From assembly GCA_051984675.1 (NCBI GenBank), contig JBPYFK010000070.1, positions 1-41,715 on the forward strand: 41,715 nucleotides of DNA. Reading direction: 5' to 3'. The translations under genes and the position numbers were made by a program. Below, one piece after another: positions 33,756 through 41,117 of the stretch. The notes beneath the pieces were generated by a model. The model ran no database searches, was not told the origin of the DNA, and saw only the letters and a program-made list of their open reading frames with translations. Source of the DNA: JBPYFK01 sp051984675. Lineage in GTDB: Bacteria; Actinomycetota; Actinomycetes; Mycobacteriales; Pseudonocardiaceae. Position 1 is the stretch's first letter; each line of letters starts with the position of its first letter.

Positions 33756-34072
33756 GGTGGACTCTCCTCTCTCCGGGCGAGCGAGGACGACTCGTTCTTC
33801 GCAGCGTAAGAGGAAAGCTGCCGTTTCGCTCGATCGCGGAGACCGGACTATTCGAACGGCCCGTCCCGAAGAGTTGCCTGAACGTGCGAACAGGATCTAC
33901 GATGGCTGTCACTGGTGGTATCGAGCTGGCCACTCGAAGCGGGCCGCATTCGATCATTCGTTTATCCTGGGTACGCGCCTAGCTACGGCCCGTCGTGCTT
34001 CCAGATCCCACCTGATCAGGTGGGCTCGGGCAAGGTGGCTTGTGGCCCCCGGCCGGCGCTGATGTGCTTTGC
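33756..34072. other. Gene-free region upstream of the DivIVA-like gene
   Basis: It contains the DivIVA-like gene promoter and, at 34007-34024, the perfect 18-bp palindrome CCCACCTGATCAGGTGGG, which may be an operator or a hairpin. No gene is seen. Confidence 0.45.
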
Positions 34073-34127
34073 TGCGAGTAAGGGAACCTTCCTGTCACCG
34101 ATGACAGCAAAGTTCCCTTGCTCTCAC
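34073..34127. repeat. Palindromic repeat, complete hairpin (copy 9)
   Basis: GAGTAAGGGAACCTT pairs with 34109 onward. The centre CTGTCACCGATGACAG is itself a perfect 6-bp hairpin. It is the only copy whose inner segments match (CTGT with ACAG). Confidence 0.9.
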
Positions 34128-34363
34128 TCAACAACGCGACCACCGGAGAGCGCCTTAGAAGCCTCCCAAGCCGGTTCCCCGAGAAGACTAACCGCTGACC
34201 GTGCGGGTCGCACAGCAAGCCCAGCAAGGGTGACGTGCTGATGCGCGCTCGGGGCCAGTCGCCCCCATTTGAACAGGTGTCCGATCGAGCGCCACAGCCA
34301 CTGAGCGCCTCTTCTCCAACCCGCGGCCCAACCTAGCTGCCGCCAACCCAGCGTCCAGCTCAC
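34124..34363 (-). CDS. Possible small protein, unassigned
   Basis: A 79-codon frame from GTG 34363 (MSWTLGWRQLGWAAGWRRGA) is Trp- and Arg-rich at the N-terminus with one weak hydrophobic stretch. Its stop falls at the edge of repeat copy 9, which elsewhere follows stop codons; this is the main support. No family is recognised and no strong ribosome-binding site is seen. It may be a remnant or chance. The flanking 34364-34548 shows nothing further. Confidence 0.25.
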   Translation of the reverse strand: MSWTLGWRQLGWAAGWRRGAQWLWRSIGHLFKWGRLAPSAHQHVTLAGLAVRPARSAVSLLGEPAWEASKALSGGRVVE

Positions 34364-34548
34364 GCTGACAGGGGCCGAGGCTTCGTGAAGCGCCAGCGGA
34401 TCTGGCAGTCACATGCACGATCGACCTCGCCAGAGATCTTGGGCCCTCATGGCATGGGCACGATTCTGTGCATGGCGTCACATACGAAGCGAGACAACTC
34501 ACATCTGAATCGGGACCTACGACCATGAGGCTGACCTCAGTCGCGGGA

Positions 34549-34554
34549 TAGGGT
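34549..34554 (+). promoter_or_regulatory. -10 box of the gene at 34562
   Basis: TAGGGT is followed by exactly 7 nt and then ATG 34562, which suggests a leaderless transcript. A weak AGGG at the same place could instead be a ribosome-binding site. Confidence 0.4.
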
Positions 34555-34561
34555 TAAGCCG

Positions 34562-35305
34562 ATGAGTATGACCACCGACGCCTCGTTGTTTGGCCGTTCG
34601 CAGGGGAGTTCGCAGCCGAACCCGGCGACCAACTGGAAGCCGCTCGCTCCCCTGGCAGATTCGGCTGCGCGCACTGTGAGCTCTTCCCAGGTCGTCGCCA
34701 TCAGTCGTGGGTTCGACCGCAACAGCCGACAACGTGCCAGTGCGCTACGCGAACTGCTTAGCGAACAAGGCGTCGCAACCGTTGAGGTGACGCCAGCGTC
34801 CGCGAGCGAGCGACTGCTGAGCGGTACCGAGGTGGGTGCGGTCATCAACCTTGTCGGGTCTGGCGCCTGGCAGCCCTACCGGCTCGCCGCAAGACTGCGG
34901 GCATCGCTGCTCGCGCCCGCGACCGACGGTGCACAGGCGAGCGAGGACGAGTGGGACGTTATCGGCGTCACAGACGAGGACGGCGTCCGTGATGTCGCGC
35001 TGACTCGTGTTGCTGTGCTTCCCGAAGAGTTCGATAACAGCACGATCACGGTGACACGTGATGGTCACGGCGAGCCGATTTCACTTCCAGGCGGTCAGGT
35101 GACAGCCACTCCGCACGAACGGGGACTGCAGGTTCGGCTGGAAGCCCCGGATTTCGTGGCTCAGACGTTTACTGTGGCTGAGCTCAGGGTGGAGGCGGTT
35201 GGCAGTCCGCACCGCTTGATCCGTGATGAGCTCCCGATCGCCGAGCTTGAAGGCGCACTCACCTTCGCCGCTGAGCCGGGCGGGCTCATTCGGCGAACCG
35301 TCTGA
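34562..35305 (+). CDS. Conserved-looking hypothetical protein
   Basis: The 247-aa protein is soluble, acidic and alpha-beta in character. I recognise no family with confidence. Segments such as AVINLVGSGAWQPYRLAARLR and a beta-rich second half (ISLPGGQVTATPHERGLQVR) suggest a two-domain fold. Codon use is normal for the region and the frame is clean. The palindromic repeat copy 10 begins a few bases after its TGA and separates it from the convergent membrane gene. Confidence 0.65.
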   Translation: MSMTTDASLFGRSQGSSQPNPATNWKPLAPLADSAARTVSSSQVVAISRGFDRNSRQRASALRELLSEQGVATVEVTPASASERLLSGTEVGAVINLVGSGAWQPYRLAARLRASLLAPATDGAQASEDEWDVIGVTDEDGVRDVALTRVAVLPEEFDNSTITVTRDGHGEPISLPGGQVTATPHERGLQVRLEAPDFVAQTFTVAELRVEAVGSPHRLIRDELPIAELEGALTFAAEPGGLIRRTV

Positions 35306-35308
35306 GCT

Positions 35309-35367
35309 GTCTGCAAGCAGGGGAACCTTCCTATCACCTGTGCGTGGAAGGTTCCCTTGCTTGCAGT
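35309..35367. repeat. Palindromic repeat, complete hairpin (copy 10)
   Basis: 21-bp arms (35311-35331 and 35346-35366) have a single G-T pair and enclose CACCTGTG. It fills nearly all of the 64-bp gap between two convergent genes, touching 3 bp from each stop. Confidence 0.93.
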
Positions 35368-35369
35368 TG

Positions 35370-35777
35370 TCAGTGGCGTGAGCGCCGGAACCGCGCGAGC
35401 AAAGCGGTGACGCTGGCGGCGGCCACGCCGAGCAACGCCAGCGCAAGCGGTGACAGCGTCCCGGGGGTTAGAGCGTTGGCAGCTGTCCAGCACGCCACCA
35501 TGAGCATCACGAAGATCAACAGAGCTGCTTGAAGGATCACGAATGGCCGACGCCGTGGCAACACCCGCGCGAGCCTGCGAAAGCTGATCGGCAAACGCCG
35601 CAGGCCCGCGCCCGCTGGGATCAGCGCGATCAGCACGAGGAACACGCCGTAACAGGACTGGAACCGTTCCGGCCGCTGGCCGAGCCCGAGCAGCAGCCCG
35701 AGGACACCGATCACCAAGATCAACAGCATGCGGTTCAAGGAGCGCCATAAGACGTCGTCAAGACCATCCACGCGCAC
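35370..35777 (-). CDS. Small integral membrane protein, function unknown
   Basis: The 135-aa protein has four hydrophobic helices (MLLILVIGVLGLLLGL, a second near 43-58, VILQAALLIFVMLMVACW, and LALALLGVAAASVTALLARF) joined by Arg-rich loops. No family is recognised. The start is unsure: GTG 35777 and GTG 35771 lack a Shine-Dalgarno, and ATG 35729 at the first helix is also possible. Confidence 0.6.
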   Translation of the reverse strand: MRVDGLDDVLWRSLNRMLLILVIGVLGLLLGLGQRPERFQSCYGVFLVLIALIPAGAGLRRLPISFRRLARVLPRRRPFVILQAALLIFVMLMVACWTAANALTPGTLSPLALALLGVAAASVTALLARFRRSRH

Positions 35778-35835
35778 AGTCTCGCAGGCGCTGACGAGGT
35801 GGCCGGACCGCCAAGAGAAGACGCACCACGAAGAT

Positions 35836-36045
35836 CTACGCTCCGCGTAGCGCCCATGTAGTTGCTGTCTTTGACCATCGGTCTGCGCTAGACCGATCCA
35901 GATTGCCTGAAAGTGCGGATGCGATCAACGCATCAATAACCATGCGTAACAGAGGCCGCTACAACCATCGATAGCTAACGTCCACGCCTCACAACCGCGT
36001 CCGCGCTCTCGTCACGAGCAGCGTCACGACTGCTGGGCGCGGACG
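35836..36045. other. Structured non-coding stretch with four successive hairpins
   Basis: In the divergent gap there are perfect hairpins CTACGC/GCGTAG (35836-35850), ATCGGTCT/AGACCGAT (35877-35897, loop GCGCT) and GATGCG/CGCATC (35918-35934, loop ATCAA), then a larger one, CGTCCGCGC (35998-36006) with GCGCGGACG (36037-36045) enclosing AGCAG/CTGCT. No gene is present. This may be a structured RNA or a clustered set of operators. Confidence 0.4.
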
Positions 36046-36064
36046 TCCCATTCTGGAAGCGGCC

Positions 36065-36303
36065 ATGAACACCGGGTTCACCGCGCGACGCCGGGAGGTC
36101 GACACCGTGGACGCAAGCAACGAATGGCACGTGAGCTGCTGCGATTTGGCGGGGGTCGACGGGACGTGACCGTGTTCGTCGACCACGGCGACCTCGTTTT
36201 GATCGCCCCGCCAGGCGAGACTTGCGTCCTCGCCACCCTGGAGGTGGGTCGCGTGCGGGCGGCGCTACGCGACGCTGTGATTACGGCCGCGTCCCGTGAC
36301 TAG
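36065..36303 (+). pseudogene. Small gene split into two overlapping frames (probable frameshift)
   Basis: ATG 36065 encodes 34 residues ending VSCCDLAGVDGT and TGA at 36167; GTG 36166 overlaps it as GTGA and encodes 45 residues with DHGDLVLIAPPGETCVL and EVGRVRAALRDAV. The second part resembles small actinobacterial proteins with an APPGE...L..GRLR.ALRDA pattern, usually in one piece. A one-base shift near 36165 would explain the split. Alternatively they are two genuine coupled micro-genes. Function is unknown. Confidence 0.4.
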
Positions 36304-36370
36304 CGCCAAGACCGGCGACGCACCACATCCTGATCTCTCGTACCCCCTGTTCTGAACGCCTCATCCAAGG

Positions 36371-36396
36371 CATTATCTACTCGTCAGTAGATAATG
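36371..36396. promoter_or_regulatory. 26-bp near-perfect operator at the FadD-like gene
   Basis: Arms CATTATCTACT and its exact complement flank CGTC, ending 15 bp before GTG 36412 and covering GATAAT, a likely -10 box. Length and symmetry fit a TetR-family repressor site. Confidence 0.6.
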
Positions 36397-36411
36397 CGAT
36401 GGGGTGGCTGC

Positions 36412-38097
36412 GTGGAACTTGACCGACATCCGCAAGGACAGCAACAACAGCTGATCCAGCACGCCGAGCAGTGCGGAGGAGAGCCCTCAAAGCAGGTCAC
36501 GACGCTGCTCCGTGCCGGACAACTCCTCGTCCAGCGGGGAATCGTCCGGCCAATGCGCCCGGACAAGCTGGTGCGTCTGGTCCTCCCCTGGCGGCAGTGG
36601 GGGATCTCGATACCCACCGGGTACGCGATCGGAGCCATCCGCCACCCCGACAGGCCAGCAGTGATCGACGAGCGGGGAGCGCTCAGCTACGCGGAGTTCG
36701 ATCTGCGCACTACCCGCCTGGCCCATGGTCTACGCGAACAAGGACTTCGCAGCGGCGACCGAGCTGGTCTCCTCTGCCGCAACCACCATGGATTTCTGGA
36801 AGCCATCGTCGCCTGCGCCAAGATCGGGGTCGACGTTGTCCTGCTGAACACCGGGCTGAGCCGCCAGCAGCTCACGCAGGTGGTCCCCGAGCAGCGGATC
36901 GCACTGTTGGTGCTGGACGAGGAGTTCGTGGAGCATGTGGCCGGGCTGCCCGAGGGCCTCCCCAAGCTGCTCGCCTGGACTGACGGCAGCACAGATCACG
37001 CGACGCTGGAGCACCTGATCGGCAGGTCACCGGCGAGCAGCCTGCCCCGCCAGGATCGGCACGCGCGCATGATCGTGCTCACCTCGGGCACTACCGGAAC
37101 TCCCAAGGGGGCACGCAGGCCGGACCCAGCGAGTCTCATGCCGGTCGCGTCCCTGCTGTCCATGCTGCCGTTGCGAGCCGGCGAGCGGACCCTCATCACC
37201 TCGCCGATCTTCCACACCTGGGGGCTGGCCGCGTTCCAACTCGCCGCGGTGTTGGGGTCGACGCTCGTGCTGCGCAGGAAGTTCGACGCACAGCAGACAC
37301 TGATCACGATTCAGCGACATCAGTGTAGGTCGATGTTCGCTGTGCCGGTCATGCTGCAACGCATCCTCGACCTGCCGGAGCACCAACGCCGGCCGTATGA
37401 CCTCAGCTCACTTCGAGCAGTGGCATGCAGCGGCTCAGCACTGACGGCCTCGATGGCGGAGCGCTTCCAGCAGGAGTTTGGCCCCGTCCTCTATAACTTC
37501 TATGGTTCGACCGAGGTCTCCTGGGCGAGTGTCGCGACGCCCGATGATCTTCGGGAAGCACCGGGCACGGCCGGACGCCCTCCCCTGGGCACAGAGGTGC
37601 GCGTGCTCGACGAGCACGGTGCCCCACTGCCAGCCGGGCAACGGGGGCGGATCTTCGTTGGCAACGCGATGCTCTTCGACGGCTACACGAACGGATCAGG
37701 GCGTGAGCGCCACAACGGGTTAATGTCCACCGGCGACCTCGGGCATTTCGACGAGTCGGGAAGGCTGTTCGTGGACGGCCGGGAGGACGACATGGTGATC
37801 TCCGGCGGGGAGAACCTCTACCCTCAGGAGGTCGAGGACGTCATCGCAGCACTCCCGGAAGTGACAGAGGTTGCGGTAACCGGCGTTCCCGACGACGAGT
37901 TCGGCAACCGTTTGGCCGCATTTGTCGTCCTGCGCGACGGCCAACAGCTCGACGCTGAGAGCATCCGTGACCACGTTCGAGGCAAGCTGGCGTCGTTCTC
38001 GGTTCCCAGAGATGTCGTGTTCCTGGATGCGCTACCCCGCAACGCTACGGGAAAGGTGGTCGCCAGAGAGCTGCCGCCGCCCGAGCGGCACGTCTGA
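36412..38097 (+). CDS. Long-chain fatty-acid--CoA ligase (FadD-type acyl-CoA synthetase)
   Basis: The 561-aa ANL-superfamily enzyme activates fatty acids with ATP to acyl-AMP and then acyl-CoA. It shows the P-loop motif MIVLTSGTTGTPKG (near residue 220), YGSTE (near 363), GREDDMVISGGENLYPQEVE (near 456, hinge and adenylate binding) and the catalytic lysine in NATGKVVAREL near the C-terminus. GTG 36412 follows GGGGTGG; ATG 36394 lies within the operator palindrome and is less likely. It is transcribed alone. A TetR-type operator at its start suggests control by a fatty-acid or acyl-CoA responsive repressor encoded elsewhere. Confidence 0.92.
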   Translation: MELDRHPQGQQQQLIQHAEQCGGEPSKQVTTLLRAGQLLVQRGIVRPMRPDKLVRLVLPWRQWGISIPTGYAIGAIRHPDRPAVIDERGALSYAEFDLRTTRLAHGLREQGLRSGDRAGLLCRNHHGFLEAIVACAKIGVDVVLLNTGLSRQQLTQVVPEQRIALLVLDEEFVEHVAGLPEGLPKLLAWTDGSTDHATLEHLIGRSPASSLPRQDRHARMIVLTSGTTGTPKGARRPDPASLMPVASLLSMLPLRAGERTLITSPIFHTWGLAAFQLAAVLGSTLVLRRKFDAQQTLITIQRHQCRSMFAVPVMLQRILDLPEHQRRPYDLSSLRAVACSGSALTASMAERFQQEFGPVLYNFYGSTEVSWASVATPDDLREAPGTAGRPPLGTEVRVLDEHGAPLPAGQRGRIFVGNAMLFDGYTNGSGRERHNGLMSTGDLGHFDESGRLFVDGREDDMVISGGENLYPQEVEDVIAALPEVTEVAVTGVPDDEFGNRLAAFVVLRDGQQLDAESIRDHVRGKLASFSVPRDVVFLDALPRNATGKVVARELPPPERHV

Positions 38098-38387
38098 CGG
38101 AACCCGTTGCGTCGTGATCGGAGCAGGGACCATTTCCCACGCCTCGTGATGACGATGATGCGTTAGGGGGGCGGGAGGTGGCAGGAAGGTTCCCATGCTT
38201 GCAGCCGTGGCCCCAGGCGGCGGCTGGAGCCCACCGCAAGACCCCACATGACCGCAGAACTCGCCGGTCACTCCGCACTCACCTGCCACTGCCATCTCCC
38301 GCCGCTTCCGCTTCAGGTCGCCAGCGTGATACTTCCGACATCTGGTGACACGATTCCGATGGTTTCGACCTGCCTGCTACGCCGGGT
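38098..38387. other. Gene-free region between the FadD-like gene and orn
   Basis: Apart from the half-repeat at 38179-38204 and the orn promoter (38365-38393), I see nothing definite here. Frames crossing it are poorly supported. Confidence 0.4.
38179..38204. repeat. Palindromic repeat, right arm only (copy 11)
   Basis: GGCAGGAAGGTTCCCATGCT runs into TGCAG. The left arm is missing. It lies about 80 bp after the FadD-like stop. Confidence 0.7.
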
Positions 38388-38393
38388 TAGGCT
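38365..38393 (+). promoter_or_regulatory. Leaderless promoter of orn
   Basis: TCGACC and TAGGCT are separated by 17 nt, and TAGGCT ends 7 nt before the GTG start. No Shine-Dalgarno is present. Confidence 0.5.
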
Positions 38394-38400
38394 CACGCGG

Positions 38401-39048
38401 GTGAACGACCGTCTAGTGTGGATCGACTGCGAGATGACCGGTCTCGACCTGACCAAGGATGCTTTGATCGAGATCGCGGCGCTGGTGACCGATGCGGATC
38501 TCAACATCCTCGGTGACGGCGTCGATGTCGTCATCCACGCCGAGGACGACGTCCTCGGCGGCATGCCCGAAGTCGTCCGAGAAATGCACGAACGCTCCGG
38601 CTTGACCGAGGAGGTTCGGCGTTCCACCGTCACGGTGGCCCAGGCCGAACAGCTAGTTCTGGACTACATCCGAACGTACGTCCCGGACGGCCGGTCCGCC
38701 CCGCTGGCGGGCAACTCGATCGCCACCGACCGCGGGTTCATCGCCCGCGACATGCCGACGTTGGACGCCCACCTGCACTACCGCATGGTGGACGTCTCGT
38801 CGATCAAGGAGCTGTGCCGCCGCTGGTACCCACGGATCTACTATGCGCAGCCGGAGAAGGGCCTCGCCCACCGCGCGCTGGCCGACGTCAAGGAATCCAT
38901 CCGTGAACTGGAGTACTACCGGCGGACGGCATTCGTGCCCCGCCCCGGCCCGACCAGCGAGCAAGCTCAGGCGATCGCCGCCGAGCTTCTCGGCTCCTCC
39001 CCCGAGATCAGTGGCACCGAGAAGGCTCGCGAGAAGCTGCAGGACTGA
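38401..39048 (+). CDS. orn: Oligoribonuclease
   Basis: The 215-aa DEDDh exonuclease degrades 2-5 nt RNA fragments and pGpG to mononucleotides. Acidic residues D9 and E11 in LVWIDCEMTGLDL, the aspartate in GNSIATDRGFIARDMP, and the His-Asp of AHRALADVKESI complete the site. ELCRRWYPRIYY is an Orn signature. GTG 38401 begins in the conserved NDRLVWIDCEM. The order orn, tRNA-His, tRNA-Lys matches mycobacteria. The C-terminal extension of some 30 residues is common in actinobacteria. Confidence 0.96.
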   Translation: MNDRLVWIDCEMTGLDLTKDALIEIAALVTDADLNILGDGVDVVIHAEDDVLGGMPEVVREMHERSGLTEEVRRSTVTVAQAEQLVLDYIRTYVPDGRSAPLAGNSIATDRGFIARDMPTLDAHLHYRMVDVSSIKELCRRWYPRIYYAQPEKGLAHRALADVKESIRELEYYRRTAFVPRPGPTSEQAQAIAAELLGSSPEISGTEKAREKLQD

Positions 39049-39185
39049 AGCTGTGACCAGCGAAGATCCTCTGACGGGGTCGCGTCCTGCCGCGTGCGCC
39101 GAGCCGGTGCACGACCGTTCGAGGGCGCACGCTAAGATATGAACGTCGCTGCGACGGGCATCCGCTCCAAGCAGAAGCGACCGTG

Positions 39186-39261
39186 GTGGGTGTAGCTCAG
39201 TCGGTAGAGCACTGGGTTGTGGTCCCAGGTGTCGTGGGTTCGAATCCCATCACTCACCCCA
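39186..39261 (+). tRNA. tRNA-His (GTG)
   Basis: The cloverleaf has acceptor GTGGGTG/CACTCAC, D arm GCTC/GAGC, anticodon stem TGGG/CCCA with loop TTGTGGT (anticodon GTG) and T arm with GGTTCGAATCC. Discriminator C73 can pair with G-1 at 39185, as tRNA-His requires. CCA is encoded. Confidence 0.95.
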
Positions 39262-39270
39262 AGCGAAGGG

Positions 39271-39294
39271 CCCCGCTTCCGTTCGGAAGCGGGG
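39271..39294 (+). terminator. Terminator of tRNA-His
   Basis: CCCCGCTTCC and its exact complement surround GTTC and are followed by TCTCCTTGTTT. This is a strong intrinsic terminator with a partial U-tract. Confidence 0.85.
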
Positions 39295-39631
39295 TCTCCT
39301 TGTTTGCCGCGCCCCATCAGTCCTTGCAACGCCCAAGCACCGAAGCCGTCCAGGGTGGCAATGGCGGACGCCCACAGTTGGTGATCTTGGCGACATCGGC
39401 CATTCCGAGCGTCGGCCACCCGTTCGAATGGACTGCGTACGGTGCGAGCGATGCACCGTGATGCCGGCGTGCTGCCTGTTACCCCAGCTCCCGGGCTTCA
39501 TCCATCCGAGCGACACAGGCCGCTGTCATCGACCCACACACCCCCCGATTCGGGCGCCCCACGGCTGTGCTAATGTTCTTGTCGTCAGCGAGGCAGACGG
39601 TGGTCAGTCCGAATGACTCGCGGCAACGCTA
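39295..39631. other. Spacer between tRNA-His and tRNA-Lys
   Basis: No gene is supported. TAATGT at 39571 may be the -10 of tRNA-Lys; the -35 is unclear. Confidence 0.4.
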
Positions 39632-39704
<73 letters not shown>

Positions 39705-39705
39705 C

Positions 39706-39734
39706 AAAACCCCAGGTCAAAAGCCTGGGGTTTT
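39706..39734 (+). terminator. Terminator of tRNA-Lys
   Basis: AAAACCCCAGG pairs exactly with CCTGGGGTTTT around a 7-nt loop, with a further T. It works on both strands and may also end the int transcript. It may lie within the attachment site. Confidence 0.85.
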
Positions 39735-39782
39735 TGCATTCTTAGGCCGCGGTCAACCAGAACTCATACAAAACAATTCTGA

Positions 39783-40931
39783 CTACATACCCGCCAACAC
39801 ATCCAGCGCAGCAGCGGCCGACCAATTGACCGTCTTGCGACCCAGATAGACATCCTGGGTTAACGACGGCCGCGAGTGGCCGAGGTGATCCGCGATCTGC
39901 CGGGCACTCAAGTGCGCATCATCCAGCAATGTCGCGCACGTCTTGCGAAACACATGCGACGTGACCCACGCGAACGCTTCAGTTCCCCGGGCGCTTCGAA
40001 GATCACGTCGAGTGTTATTCGGATCACGCCAACCACCCTGGGAGTCAGGGAAAAGCGGAACCGCGTCTCCCCTAGTGAGCATCCTCCGCCGCAGCATGGC
40101 CACAGCGAAGGAAGGCAGCGCCAGCGTGCGCTCACCACTCTCCGACTTTGGCCGCGGAATCCGCTGCAAGCCCTCACCACGCACACGGATGATCTTCCAG
40201 ACAATATCCACGGTTGCGTGATCGAGATCAACCTCTTCCCAGGACACCGCTAGCGCCTCTCCGATGCGCACACCGGTCGCGAGCATCCAGCGAGTCAGAT
40301 CCGGCAAATCCTTCCGCACAGCCTGTCTGTCCGCTTCGAGCTGCGCGAGCCACTGAACGCACTCGTCCGCGGTCAACGCACGCGGTGTGTGCTTGTCATC
40401 GTTACGGATCCGCGAGGTCTCCCTCGTTGGATTCGTGCTCACAGCCCCATGCCTGGCAGCCAGGCCCATCACGCCCGACACCACGCTGCGGACCGTTTTG
40501 GTCGTTGCCGCTCCCCGTCGTTGGCGAACGTCGCGTAAGAAGGCGTCGACGTGCGGTGTCGTAATCTCTCGTAGCCGTAGAGCGCCAAGAGCCGGTACCG
40601 CGTGATTCCTGAGCTGTCTCTCATAGAGATCCGCAGTCGTGGCTGAAATGTCGCCAGACGCGGCGGACTCCTCTATCTCCGTCAGCCACAACGTAGCCAC
40701 GTCGGAGAACTTTGTCTCGGCCGTGACGACCCCCCGATGCGCTGCTGCCGATCGATCGCGTAATGCTTCGAGCAGATTGTTCTTCGCCTTGTTCATCGTG
40801 GGGCCGGTACGTTCCACAAGACGCGTGACACCGTCGTAGTCTCGATACTTTGTGCGCGCGACGTAACGACCTGCCTTTCCGGTTATTTTGATCTTCCCGT
40901 GGGTTCCCACAGGCAATGGTGGCCGTGCCAA
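39783..40931 (-). CDS. int: Tyrosine recombinase integrase of an integrative element
   Basis: The 382-aa protein has an N-terminal arm-type domain, a core-binding SAM-like domain (about residues 70-160) and the catalytic domain with Arg in MLATGVRIGEALAVSWEEV, the HxxR box in SHVFRKTCATLL, LGHSRPSLTQDVYLGR with catalytic Tyr, and a C-terminal helix. The start is TTG 40931, preceded by AGGAGG 8 nt upstream that overlaps the xis stop; an ORF to 41087 would run through xis. It acts at tRNA-Lys to insert and, with Xis, excise the element. Confidence 0.93.
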   Translation of the reverse strand: MARPPLPVGTHGKIKITGKAGRYVARTKYRDYDGVTRLVERTGPTMNKAKNNLLEALRDRSAAAHRGVVTAETKFSDVATLWLTEIEESAASGDISATTADLYERQLRNHAVPALGALRLREITTPHVDAFLRDVRQRRGAATTKTVRSVVSGVMGLAARHGAVSTNPTRETSRIRNDDKHTPRALTADECVQWLAQLEADRQAVRKDLPDLTRWMLATGVRIGEALAVSWEEVDLDHATVDIVWKIIRVRGEGLQRIPRPKSESGERTLALPSFAVAMLRRRMLTRGDAVPLFPDSQGGWRDPNNTRRDLRSARGTEAFAWVTSHVFRKTCATLLDDAHLSARQIADHLGHSRPSLTQDVYLGRKTVNWSAAAALDVLAGM

Positions 40932-40944
40932 TTCGATCACCTCC

Positions 40945-41112
40945 TCACGCCTGCGCCTCGAACCACGCTTCAACGTCTTCCGGCTTGTATCGGACGTGCT
41001 TCCCGATGCGTCTACCGGGCGGCCCGTAGCCTCGACTGCGCCACTGGTAGATGGTCTCGACCGAAATGCCAAAGTACTCTGCGACATCCTCCGGTCCCCA
41101 TGGCTTGCGCAT
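40945..41112 (-). CDS. xis: Excisionase / HTH protein of the integrative element
   Basis: The 55-aa protein is a MerR/excisionase-type winged helix: WGPEDVAEYFGISVETIYQW followed by RRIGKHVRYKPEDVEAWF. It bends DNA and directs the integrase towards excision in related elements. It has a strong AGGA-type site, begins 5 bp after the replication gene stop, and its stop TGA is part of the int ribosome-binding site, so rep, xis and int are one operon. Confidence 0.92.
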   Translation of the reverse strand: MRKPWGPEDVAEYFGISVETIYQWRSRGYGPPGRRIGKHVRYKPEDVEAWFEAQA

Positions 41113-41117
41113 GATGA

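Noticed and set aside
39132..39461. Frames over tRNA-His on both strands
   Set aside because: They translate the tRNA and its terminator and are not genes.
40932..41087. N-terminal extension of the integrase
   Set aside because: It would overlap xis almost entirely, while TTG 40931 has a strong ribosome-binding site.
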